DNA of 33,073 bases, taken from contig SAAB01000037.1 of NCBI GenBank assembly GCA_009929615.1, forward strand, positions 1 to 33,073, written 5' to 3'. A program made the translations under genes and the position numbers. The notes under the pieces were generated by a model that was given only the letters and a program-made list of their open reading frames with translations, was not told the origin of the DNA and ran no database searches. Source of the stretch: Clostridia bacterium. GTDB lineage: Bacteria; Bacillota; Clostridia; Lachnospirales; Lachnospiraceae. Below are positions 7,955 to 14,700 of this stretch, piece after piece (position 1 is the stretch's first letter; each line of letters starts with the position of its first letter).

Positions 7955-8995
7955 ATGAAAAAAAGAATGCTCGGTTTGCTCCTTATAGGCAGTATTATCT
8001 TAGCCTCTGCAGGATGTTCCTCTGCCCCGACTGCTACAACAGCTGCTGAAACAGAATCCAGTGATTTAACCGAAAGCTTAACAGAAATAGATCTAGCCCT
8101 TCCTGTAGCCGGCCATGAGGGCTGGGAACTTCCCGGAACTCTGACACTGCCTGAGGGTGATGGACCATTCCCTGCCGTTGTTCTTGTCCATGGTTCCGGT
8201 CCGAATGACAGAGACGAAACCATATACCAGAACAAGCCCTTCAGAGACCTGGCCAATACCCTGGCACAAAAGGGTATTGCAGTTTACCGTTACGATAAAC
8301 GAACCAATATTTACGGTCAGGACATGGTTTCTGATATTAATTTGACTTTGGAAGATGAAACAGTCATTGATGCTGCAAATGCCCTGGCACTTTTAAAGGA
8401 ACAGCCGGATATTGACTCCTCACGGATATTTGTTCTTGGACACAGCCTTGGCGGAGATGCTCTTCCGAGAATTAATCAGTTATTGGCAGATTCAGGTAAT
8501 ACCGCTGCCGGCTATATCTTTTTTGCCGCCCCTGCCAGACAGCTTTCCGATATTATGCGTGAACAGTACGACTATATCTACTCTCTCATGCCGGTCTTAA
8601 CCAATGACCAGCAGGCTCAGAAAGAAGAAGCTTATAGCCAGTTAGACCGCTTGCAGGAATTGGATTCACTGGACGACTCCAAGCCTATCCTCGGCGCCTA
8701 TCCTGCTTATTGGAAATACCTTCGCGGTTATGATCAGGTTCAGACAGCCGACGCTATTACGTCACCTTGTCTTGTGCTTCAGGGCGAAGAAGATTATCAG
8801 GTTACCATGGAGGATTTTAATATCTGGAAAGGCGCCTATGGCGACCGTGAAAACTGGACCTTTAAATCCTATGCCGGTCTGACGCATCTTTTCACCCCTG
8901 GTAAAAAGGAAAATGCTTCTGCCGCCTATTTGAAAGCCCAGACAGTTGACACCCGGGTCATAGCAGATATTGCAGATTTTATTACAACTCACTAA
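7955..8995 (+). CDS. Secreted lipoprotein alpha/beta hydrolase (esterase/dienelactone-hydrolase-like)
   Basis: A 346-aa protein with a lipoprotein signal peptide (MKKRMLGLLLIGSIILASAG, lipidated C21), so it should sit on the outer face of the membrane. The hydrolase fold follows: oxyanion region VLVHGSGPNDRDE (about 77-88), nucleophile elbow GHSLGG (S164), an acid-bearing LQGEEDYQV strand and a C-terminal LTHLF histidine. The substrate cannot be told; secreted relatives act on esters or cell-envelope compounds. The start at 7955 is set by AAGAAAGGA (7937-7945) and by the signal peptide; an in-frame ATG 17 codons upstream would lie inside the operator. It is first in an operon with the sdpR- and sdpI-like genes, 24 bp before the next start. 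Confidence 0.9.
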   Translation: MKKRMLGLLLIGSIILASAGCSSAPTATTAAETESSDLTESLTEIDLALPVAGHEGWELPGTLTLPEGDGPFPAVVLVHGSGPNDRDETIYQNKPFRDLANTLAQKGIAVYRYDKRTNIYGQDMVSDINLTLEDETVIDAANALALLKEQPDIDSSRIFVLGHSLGGDALPRINQLLADSGNTAAGYIFFAAPARQLSDIMREQYDYIYSLMPVLTNDQQAQKEEAYSQLDRLQELDSLDDSKPILGAYPAYWKYLRGYDQVQTADAITSPCLVLQGEEDYQVTMEDFNIWKGAYGDRENWTFKSYAGLTHLFTPGKKENASAAYLKAQTVDTRVIADIADFITTH

Positions 8996-9019
8996 GGAAG
9001 CATCAAAGGAGGACTATCT

Positions 9020-9313
9020 ATGAACGATGCATTTAAAGCCCTGGCCGACCCAACCCGTCGCCAGATGCTCAAGCTTCTTCAGAAAAAAGAAATGTCTGCC
9101 GGGGAAATTGCCCAATGTTTTAATATGACTAAGCCATCTATAAGCCACCATTTAAATGTTTTAAAAAATTGTGGCCTTGTGCTGGATGAACGTCAGGGCC
9201 AAAATATTATTTACAGTCTGAATATAACCGTTTTTCAGGATTTAATCCGCTGGTTTTTTGATTTCCGTCAGGTGGAACCATCTGACGATTCTATGAATGA
9301 CAAGGAGAATTGA
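9020..9313 (+). CDS. ArsR/SdpR-family winged-helix repressor
   Basis: A 97-aa winged-helix regulator. FKALADPTRRQMLKLLQ opens the domain, MSAGEIAQCFNMTKPSISHHLNVLKNCGLV is the helix-turn-helix region (about 28-57), and the wing is ERQGQNIIYSLN. The metal-binding cysteine motif of ArsR/SmtB sensors is not seen. This and the sdpI-like gene behind it match the autoregulatory SdpR branch. AAAGGAGG (9005-9012) gives the start. In Bacillus subtilis SdpR represses its own operon and is titrated by membrane SdpI when SdpC toxin is present. By analogy this protein probably binds the palindrome at 7887-7920. Confidence 0.9.
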   Translation: MNDAFKALADPTRRQMLKLLQKKEMSAGEIAQCFNMTKPSISHHLNVLKNCGLVLDERQGQNIIYSLNITVFQDLIRWFFDFRQVEPSDDSMNDKEN

Positions 9314-9314
9314 A

Positions 9315-9965
9315 ATGAAGAAGATATTTACTAAAACCGCACTTATATTACTTATTATTGCCGTTGTCTCTTTTATCGGCCATCTGTTTATCTATTCCAA
9401 ATTGCCTGCACAGATACCGATCCAATGGGGTTCTGACGGTTCAGTGAATTCTTACGGTGAAAAATATATGGATTTAGTTCTGGCCGGAATTCCTATCGGA
9501 ATTATAATCCTGATGTCAGTTTCGCCTCATATGGACCCCCGAAAAGCAAGTTATCTCAAGCATGCCGGGGCCTATAATATCCTTATGATTGGTGTTTCTC
9601 TATTACTGGTTGCCTGCAGCTGGCTCAGTGCTTTAGCTGCTTTAGGATATAATGTAAACATACAGACACTTGTCCCTGTAGCTGTCGGAATCCTTTTTAT
9701 CGTCATTGGCAATCGAATGCCTCAGATTCGCTCAAACTACTTCTTCGGCATCAAAACACCATGGACTTTAGAGAATCCCGATGTCTGGCGCAAAACCCAT
9801 AAATTCGGCGGCATCCTGTTCTGTATGATTGGTATTGTTTTTATCGTTGTGGCTTTTTTACCATACAAAGCCCTCACCAGTATTATTATAGCACCATTTA
9901 TTATCGGTTCCGTTGTTCTTATGTACCTCTATTCCTATATCATCTATAAAAAAATAAAGGCTTAG
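9315..9965 (+). CDS. SdpI/DUF1648-family integral membrane protein
   Basis: A 216-aa polytopic membrane protein with about six hydrophobic segments. An extracellular DUF1648-like loop (LPAQIPIQWGSDGSVNSYGEK, about 28-48) follows the first helix. The SdpI C-terminal signature is GNRMPQIRSNYFFGIKTPWT and NPDVWRKTHKFGG (about 135-170). Length fits SdpI. The family gives immunity to SdpC-like toxic peptides and can act as a signal receptor that sequesters SdpR. The ATG at 9315 starts 1 bp after the repressor stop, with AAGGAG inside the end of that gene, so translation is probably coupled. No SdpC-like toxin gene is in the window, so the inducing signal is unknown. Confidence 0.9.
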   Translation: MKKIFTKTALILLIIAVVSFIGHLFIYSKLPAQIPIQWGSDGSVNSYGEKYMDLVLAGIPIGIIILMSVSPHMDPRKASYLKHAGAYNILMIGVSLLLVACSWLSALAALGYNVNIQTLVPVAVGILFIVIGNRMPQIRSNYFFGIKTPWTLENPDVWRKTHKFGGILFCMIGIVFIVVAFLPYKALTSIIIAPFIIGSVVLMYLYSYIIYKKIKA

Positions 9966-9972
9966 ATATTTA

Positions 9973-10005
9973 AAACCGTGGACGAATTATCTTCATCCAC
10001 GGTTT
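9973..10005. terminator. Bidirectional terminator between convergent genes
   Basis: AAACCGTGGA (9973-9982) pairs with TCCACGGTTT (9996-10005), and GAA/TTC can extend the stem. A/T-rich sequence lies on both sides. It serves the plus-strand sdpI-like operon and the minus-strand hydrolase that ends at 10014. Confidence 0.8.
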
Positions 10006-10013
10006 CTTATATG

Positions 10014-10691
10014 TTATTCTAAAAATTCTTTAACCGCTCGGTTAAAAGCTCCCGGATTCTTCGCCGCAATAAAATGATTGCCCTGAATAAATTTCAGAAC
10101 GGCATTTGGCAGACTTTCAAAAATCAGCCGCGTGTGGGACTCCTTAATCATGTCCTTTGTACCTGCTATAACCAGAGTTCTTATCTCTAGTTTCCCCAAT
10201 TCCCGGGGATTGATGTTTGGCTGGTCATGCATCAGACCGAGCATCTCTGCTTTTTTCCCGGCTGTAGAGCTCTTTCCCGCCAGATAATGATTTATCCCGT
10301 AGGCAATTTCAATTGGAATCTGTACCGAAGCTTTCACACCACCTGTATCTAAATCAGCTCCATTTAAAATCAAACGCTCTACCCACTCCGGATATTTTAA
10401 TGCCAAAAGCAATGCAACATTGGCCCCATCTGAAAATCCAAGAATATGAGCTTTATCAATGCCTCTTTCATCCATGAAATCATGTAAATCCTCTGCAAAC
10501 TGAACTAATGTGAATTCAGCTGTTCCCCTCGGTGAAAAGCCATGTCCCCGGGTATCCACTGCAATTACCCGGTAAAATTTAGAGAAGAATTTTATCTGAT
10601 GAAAAAAATAGGCACTGCTTTCGTTATTCCCACGAAGAAGAATAAGGGGATAACCACTCCCTTCTTCCCTGTAATGAAGATGTATATCCAT
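10014..10691 (-). CDS. Cytoplasmic alpha/beta hydrolase
   Basis: A 225-aa alpha/beta-fold hydrolase without signal peptide. VIAVDTRGHGFS (about 42-53) and the nucleophile elbow GFSDGA (S87) are clear. GTKDMI carries the likely catalytic acid and GNHFIAAKNP the histidine. The usual HG oxyanion motif is changed to RGNNES. Substrate unknown; the closest types are C-C hydrolases and esterases. The ATG at 10691 is preferred over the GTG at 10700 because GGGTGA lies 5 nt upstream of the ATG. It faces the sdpI-like gene and stands alone. Confidence 0.87.
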   Translation of the reverse strand: MDIHLHYREEGSGYPLILLRGNNESSAYFFHQIKFFSKFYRVIAVDTRGHGFSPRGTAEFTLVQFAEDLHDFMDERGIDKAHILGFSDGANVALLLALKYPEWVERLILNGADLDTGGVKASVQIPIEIAYGINHYLAGKSSTAGKKAEMLGLMHDQPNINPRELGKLEIRTLVIAGTKDMIKESHTRLIFESLPNAVLKFIQGNHFIAAKNPGAFNRAVKEFLE

Positions 10692-10737
10692 ATGTATCAC
10701 CCGCTCTGTTTTTCTTCCATTCTATCACTATATACCT

Positions 10738-10767
10738 AAAAAGGCACGTCAATTAACTGACGTGCCT
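10738..10767 (-). terminator. Terminator of the amino-acid ABC operon
   Basis: Perfect 10-bp stem AGGCACGTCA (10742-10751) / TGACGTGCCT (10758-10767) with a 6-nt loop. On the minus strand it runs into TTTTT. It lies 14 bp past the stop of the cytidylate-kinase-like gene and ends the ABC operon. Confidence 0.92.
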
Positions 10768-10780
10768 CTAATTTCTCTGA

Positions 10781-11389
10781 TTACTTGATTTTCTCAGCCT
10801 GAAACGCTTTTACAGCCGCTTCCAGAAGGTCTACAGAGCCCTGCAGTCCATAGGCACCACGATTTATGATTAAATCTTTGCCATCCGAACGACTCCACCT
10901 TCCTTTGGAATAATAGTTGTAATAAGCATTTCGCTCCGTATCCATCCGTTTTACCAGCTTTGCAGCTGCTTCCGGAGTAATACCATGTTTTTTCGCTATT
11001 AAGTCGGCCCTTGCTTCAAAAGGTGCACCAATCAATACTTTCATACAATTGGTTTCATCTTTTAAAATATAGTCTGCAAGACGTCCAATAATGATACAGG
11101 ATTCTCTCTCAGCCAGCAGGCGTATAACCTTTGACTGAGCTTTAAACACCTTGTCATTGTTCGTTCCCGGATCTGTGCGAAATGGCATATAGGATGCAAG
11201 AAAATGATTTGTAACCGCTTCATCCGCACTTGCTACCGTCTTCTCTTCCAGACCGCTTTCTTTTGCTGCCATCAGAATCAAATCTTTATCATAAAGTTTA
11301 ATACCCAAGCGTTCCGAAAGTTCCTTGCCAATCTCATGGCCCTCACTTCCGAATTCACGGCAAATTGTAATTATAAAATTTCCAGCCAT
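10781..11389 (-). CDS. Cytidylate kinase-like family protein
   Basis: A 202-aa P-loop protein of the cytidylate-kinase-like family (Cytidylate_kin2 type). The N-terminus ITICREFGSEGHEIGKEL resembles the family GSGGREIGK loop but has Glu in place of a loop glycine (GSEG). IIIGRLADYIL and the basic RMDTERNAYYNYYS segment are also typical. Many family members have no proven substrate, so true CMP kinase activity is not assured. It follows the second permease gene by 23 bp and shares the operon terminator, so it is the last gene of the ABC operon; why is unknown. The start at 11389 has AAGGGG about 10 nt upstream. Confidence 0.88.
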   Translation of the reverse strand: MAGNFIITICREFGSEGHEIGKELSERLGIKLYDKDLILMAAKESGLEEKTVASADEAVTNHFLASYMPFRTDPGTNNDKVFKAQSKVIRLLAERESCIIIGRLADYILKDETNCMKVLIGAPFEARADLIAKKHGITPEAAAKLVKRMDTERNAYYNYYSKGRWSRSDGKDLIINRGAYGLQGSVDLLEAAVKAFQAEKIK

Positions 11390-11412
11390 CTCCTGTTCCC
11401 CTTTCCCTTACG

Positions 11413-12063
11413 CTAAGCAACTGCCAGATGTTTCTGATAGGAACGAACACCACAGGACAATATGAAATTCAGTACAAAATATGTCAATAATACAAATCCA
11501 TACAATGCAATAATCTGTGTAATGCCCGTTGCTGAACCAAGAACAACCGAACTGTTACGCATAAATTCATGAATATCTACAGCCTTCAGATAAGACGTAT
11601 CTTTGATAATTGTCGTACACTGGGATAACAGTGCCGGAATAATCATTTTAAAAGCCTGTGGCAGAATAATGTGCCACATCGTCTGAAGGAAACTAAATCC
11701 CTGAGAAGCTGCACCTTCAAACTGTCCTTTTGGAATGGCATTTAAACCGCCTCGGACAATCTCGGCTACAACTGCCGATGTAAAAAGGGTAAAGGCAAGA
11801 ATACTGATGATGACAGCATTTCCTTTAAGGGTAAAACGCAAAAGAAAAATCCATAAAAGGTTGGGCGTACACCGGAACAGCTCAATATACGCTGAAGCGA
11901 ATACTGAAAGGAAACGCCATTTTCCACGGCAGTAATTTCGGAACATTGCAAGCACCGTTCCAAAAATAACACTTAAAAATGCTGTGGCCAGAGAAATGAC
12001 AATCGTCATTCCCAATCCATTTAACATAAAGATAAGATTGGCCTTTGAAAAAATTTCTCCCAT
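11413..12063 (-). CDS. Polar amino-acid ABC transporter permease (second)
   Basis: A 216-aa His/Glu/Gln/Arg-family inner-membrane permease with about five hydrophobic segments. The coupling-loop signature is VVAEIVRGGLNAIPKGQFEGAASQGFS (about 95-125), where the EAA-type glycine contacts the ATPase. Its start abuts the stop of the first permease gene, and its ribosome site GGAGGTGG lies in the end of that gene, so translation is coupled. With the first permease it should form a heterodimeric channel. The transported amino acid cannot be read from sequence. Confidence 0.93.
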   Translation of the reverse strand: MGEIFSKANLIFMLNGLGMTIVISLATAFLSVIFGTVLAMFRNYCRGKWRFLSVFASAYIELFRCTPNLLWIFLLRFTLKGNAVIISILAFTLFTSAVVAEIVRGGLNAIPKGQFEGAASQGFSFLQTMWHIILPQAFKMIIPALLSQCTTIIKDTSYLKAVDIHEFMRNSSVVLGSATGITQIIALYGFVLLTYFVLNFILSCGVRSYQKHLAVA

Positions 12064-12795
12064 TTAAGCCACCTCCATCTTCTTTTTCTTTTTAGGCTGT
12101 GGTGTCTTTTTCGCATTCTCTTCCAATTTTCTGGCCAGAGTTGCCAACGGGAAGCAAATGATAAAATAAAGAACACAACATATAATATATCCCTGCAGAT
12201 GTCCACTGTTACTTACATAATTATCTGCATGATACATCAAGTCGCCTCCGGCAACCAATGCCAGAACCGATGTATTTTTTACAAGATTCAATGCCTGATT
12301 TGCTAACGGCGGCATAATAATCTTTAAAGTCTGGGGGAGCACAATATAACGCATGGCCTGCAGGCTGGTAAATCCCTGAGAATGGGCAGCCTCATACTGT
12401 CCTTTTGGTACAGCTTCAAGACCTGTACGGATAACTTCCGCAATATATGCCCCATGATACAATCCAACACCGCAGACGCCCAGAAGAAGTTTTGAAAGTC
12501 GTACCGGACGGCTTGCGCCCAAAAGGGTCTTTAAAATTATCGGAAGACCATTGTAATAGAAAAACACCTGTACAACTAAAGGTGTATTTTGAAAAAATTC
12601 CACATATATTCTGGAAATCACCTGTAAAGCTTTAATTTTTGTTGTGGATAAAACACCGAATATAACGCCAAGAACAAGGGCAACAATCAGGCCGACAATC
12701 ATAACTTTGAGAGTCATCAGCATTCCTTCGCCAAAAGTATCCATACTTTCAAATGCTTTTTCCCAGCGGTCCGGGTTAAAAAGACCTTCTACCAT
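12064..12795 (-). CDS. Polar amino-acid ABC transporter permease (first)
   Basis: A 243-aa permease of the same family. YHGAYIAEVIRTGLEAVPKG (mid-protein) and EAAHSQGFTSLQAMRYIVLP make up the coupling loop, with several membrane segments, the first at about 25-50. FFQNTPLVVQVFF is the typical polar amino-acid permease motif. The C-terminus is very lysine-rich (KKKKKMEVA). The ATG at 12795 is chosen over the GTG four codons upstream because AGGTGAG lies 7-8 nt before the ATG. Confidence 0.92.
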   Translation of the reverse strand: MVEGLFNPDRWEKAFESMDTFGEGMLMTLKVMIVGLIVALVLGVIFGVLSTTKIKALQVISRIYVEFFQNTPLVVQVFFYYNGLPIILKTLLGASRPVRLSKLLLGVCGVGLYHGAYIAEVIRTGLEAVPKGQYEAAHSQGFTSLQAMRYIVLPQTLKIIMPPLANQALNLVKNTSVLALVAGGDLMYHADNYVSNSGHLQGYIICCVLYFIICFPLATLARKLEENAKKTPQPKKKKKMEVA

Positions 12796-12819
12796 AACAT
12801 CACTCACCTATCTTTAAAA

Positions 12820-12848
12820 TCACCGCCACGGACCTGCCGCAGCGGTGA
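12820..12848 (-). terminator. Intercistronic hairpin between binding-protein and permease genes
   Basis: TCACCGC (12820-12826) pairs with GCGGTGA (12842-12848), and CGG/CCG pair inside. On the minus strand TTTTAAAG follows, a weak U-tract. Such hairpins often lower read-through or protect upstream mRNA so that the binding protein is made in excess; that role is inference here. Confidence 0.55.
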
Positions 12849-12864
12849 AGGGATTCAATAAAAA

Positions 12865-13755
12865 TTATTCAATTCCCCATTTTTTAATCAGTTCATCCAT
12901 ACTGCCATCAGCTTTCATATCTGTAACTACTTTATCAACAACTTCTGCTAATTCTGTATTGCTTAAAGCTGTTGCAACGCCGTAATCCTGAGTACCAAAA
13001 CGTTCTGGAAGAATCATTGTTGTGTCGTCGTTATATCCTGCAAGAATCGCACGGTCTACAGAGAAGATATCAATATTTCCTGCACTCAATGCTGCGCTTA
13101 ATGCTGGATATCCATCAAATTCCTGGAACTCTACTGTAATTCCCAGATTGTTTTCATCAATATATGCCTGAATCGCATCTTTTGTTGTAGAACCCTGTGC
13201 AACACCAATGATAGCACCATCAATGTCTTCCATAGATGTATATCCTGTTGCTGTCAGACACATTAAACCAAGGGCATCCTGGAAATATGGTGTGGAGAAG
13301 TTCCATGATTCTTTACGTTCGTCTGTAATTGTATATGTAGCTGCAACCATATCTACTTCACCATTATCAAGTAATGGTCCTCTTGTTTTTGCAGTAACAC
13401 CCTGGAATTCAACAAGTCCCTGCTCTTTAGCTTCTTCTGCCGTTACACCAAAGATTTCACCAGCGATTGCATAAGACAAATCAATTTCAAGACCTTCATA
13501 TTCGCCTGTAGATGTATTCTGATAACCAAAAGAAGGTACATCCACTTTACATCCAACTTTCAATTTGCCGGCATCAACGATTTTTTGAACACCACCTGCT
13601 GTTGTTGCTGCTGCCGTTGTTTCGCCAGTCGTTTCAGCTGTTGTCTCCGTTTTTGTTTCTGCTTTTGTTTCCTTGCTTGAACTGCTGCCGCATCCACTTA
13701 AAAGTGCTGCTGCCATACAGCCAATCAATGCCACTGATAATACTCTCTTTTTCAT
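12865..13755 (-). CDS. Polar amino-acid ABC transporter substrate-binding lipoprotein (SBP_bac_3)
   Basis: A 296-aa lipoprotein: signal MKKRVLSVALIGCMAAALLS, lipobox LLSGC with C22, then a Ser/Thr/Lys/Glu linker to about residue 55. An SBP_bac_3 domain follows (LKVGCKVDVPSFGY, EGLEIDLSYAIAG, VDMVAATYTITDERKESWNFSTPYF). The Arg in TDERKE is the one that holds the ligand alpha-carboxylate in this family. The real start is at 13755, with CCTCCT complement 13763-13768 seven nt upstream; the longer frame has no such site. It lies between the ATPase and permease genes. The periplasmic sensor domains of the three nearby hybrid kinases share this fold. Confidence 0.94.
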   Translation of the reverse strand: MKKRVLSVALIGCMAAALLSGCGSSSSKETKAETKTETTAETTGETTAAATTAGGVQKIVDAGKLKVGCKVDVPSFGYQNTSTGEYEGLEIDLSYAIAGEIFGVTAEEAKEQGLVEFQGVTAKTRGPLLDNGEVDMVAATYTITDERKESWNFSTPYFQDALGLMCLTATGYTSMEDIDGAIIGVAQGSTTKDAIQAYIDENNLGITVEFQEFDGYPALSAALSAGNIDIFSVDRAILAGYNDDTTMILPERFGTQDYGVATALSNTELAEVVDKVVTDMKADGSMDELIKKWGIE

Positions 13756-13814
13756 ATCTTTTCCTCCTAATTCAATGAAATTCAACGCTTTATAGCAAAC
13801 GGTTCCACCGTCTG

Positions 13815-14537
13815 TTATCTTAAAATTTTGCTGAAGAACAACTTGGTTCTGTCATTTTCCGGATTGTCAAAGAAATGTTCCGGTGTTCCCTCTTCCACAA
13901 TCTGACCATCATCCATGAAAATAACTCGGTCTGCCACCTGACGGGCAAATCCCATCTCATGCGTTACACAAATCATCGTAATATTTTCTTTGGATAATTC
14001 AATCATAACATCAAGCACTTCCTGAACCATCTCAGGGTCTAAAGCACTGGTCGGCTCATCAAAAAGAATAATCGGCTGTTTTGTACAAAGTGCCCGTGCA
14101 ATAGCAACACGCTGCTGCTGTCCACCGGAAAGATTCTGTGGATACTGGTCCGCTTTATTCTCAAGTCCTACCCTTTTAAGGTAAATCATCGCCTGCTCCT
14201 TAGCTGCTTCTTTGCTCATATGCTGTAACTTTATAGGAGCCAATGTAAGATTCTCTAAAACTGTCATATTCGGATATAAGTTGAATTGCTGAAATACCAT
14301 AGATGAATATTTTTTCGCCATCTCCAGCTTATTCTTTTTCGTTACCAGAGTATCAGCAATATACACTTCTCCGGCAGTCGGTTCTTCAAGATGGTTAATA
14401 CAGCGAATCAGTGTACTTTTACCGCTTCCACTAGGCCCGATAATAACCAGCTTTTCTCCCTCTTTAACTTCCAGATTAATATTCTTCAGCACATGTAAAT
14501 CGCCAAAGTATTTGTTTAAATCTACAATTTTTATCAT
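13815..14537 (-). CDS. Polar amino-acid ABC transporter ATP-binding protein
   Basis: A 240-aa GlnQ-like ATPase. Walker [10 protein letters not shown] (34-42), Q-loop [13 protein letters not shown], signature LSGGQQQ (136-142), Walker B ILFDE (157-161) and switch H in CVTHEMGF are all intact, so it should be active. The ATG at 14537 follows GGGAGTGAG; the open frame extends upstream through the leader and its palindrome but has no matching ribosome site there. It is the first gene of the operon ATPase, binding protein, permease, permease, cytidylate-kinase-like. Expression must pass a strong terminator-like hairpin in the leader. Confidence 0.95.
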   Translation of the reverse strand: MIKIVDLNKYFGDLHVLKNINLEVKEGEKLVIIGPSGSGKSTLIRCINHLEEPTAGEVYIADTLVTKKNKLEMAKKYSSMVFQQFNLYPNMTVLENLTLAPIKLQHMSKEAAKEQAMIYLKRVGLENKADQYPQNLSGGQQQRVAIARALCTKQPIILFDEPTSALDPEMVQEVLDVMIELSKENITMICVTHEMGFARQVADRVIFMDDGQIVEEGTPEHFFDNPENDRTKLFFSKILR

Positions 14538-14561
14538 ACGCTCACTCCCACTTTTTTCTCT

Positions 14562-14605
14562 AAAAAAAACAAAAAGATGCCTTAAGCAATTGCTTAAGGC
14601 ATCTT
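14562..14605 (-). terminator. Strong terminator-like hairpin in the ABC operon leader
   Basis: A perfect 32-bp palindrome (half AAGATGCCTTAAGCAA) spans 14574-14605. On the minus strand it is followed by T5-G-T8. It lies downstream of the promoter at 14634-14662 and upstream of the ATPase start at 14537, with no room for another promoter between. It may end transcripts from the signalling operon, attenuate the ABC operon, or both. Confidence 0.88.
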
Positions 14606-14633
14606 CGCCAAATATCTTATATATTTTATGGGA

Positions 14634-14662
14634 ATTATAACCGAATTTTCTCCGGTTGTCAA
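14634..14662 (-). promoter_or_regulatory. Consensus promoter of the ABC operon
   Basis: On the minus strand TTGACA (14657-14662), 17-bp spacer, TATAAT (14634-14639): a full-consensus promoter just after the stop of the c-di-GMP protein gene. The spacer holds an AACCG-N9-CGGTT inverted repeat that extends to the box edges, a possible operator. Confidence 0.85.
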
Positions 14663-14700
14663 TTACAAATTTCTCCAAATGAGGAAATTTTTATCCTTTT

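Noticed and set aside
10692-10700. GTG start three codons upstream for the hydrolase at 10014
   Set aside because: GGGTGA is well spaced for the ATG at 10691 and would overlap the GTG.
13786-13814. Small ACGGT/ACCGT hairpin between the ATPase and binding-protein genes
   Set aside because: Five base pairs with no U-tract; could be chance, not listed as a feature.
14538-14678. N-terminal extension of the ABC ATPase (47 extra residues)
   Set aside because: It would translate through the promoter -10 region, palindrome and poly-T tract; the GGGAGTGAG site fits the ATG at 14537, where ATPase homology begins.
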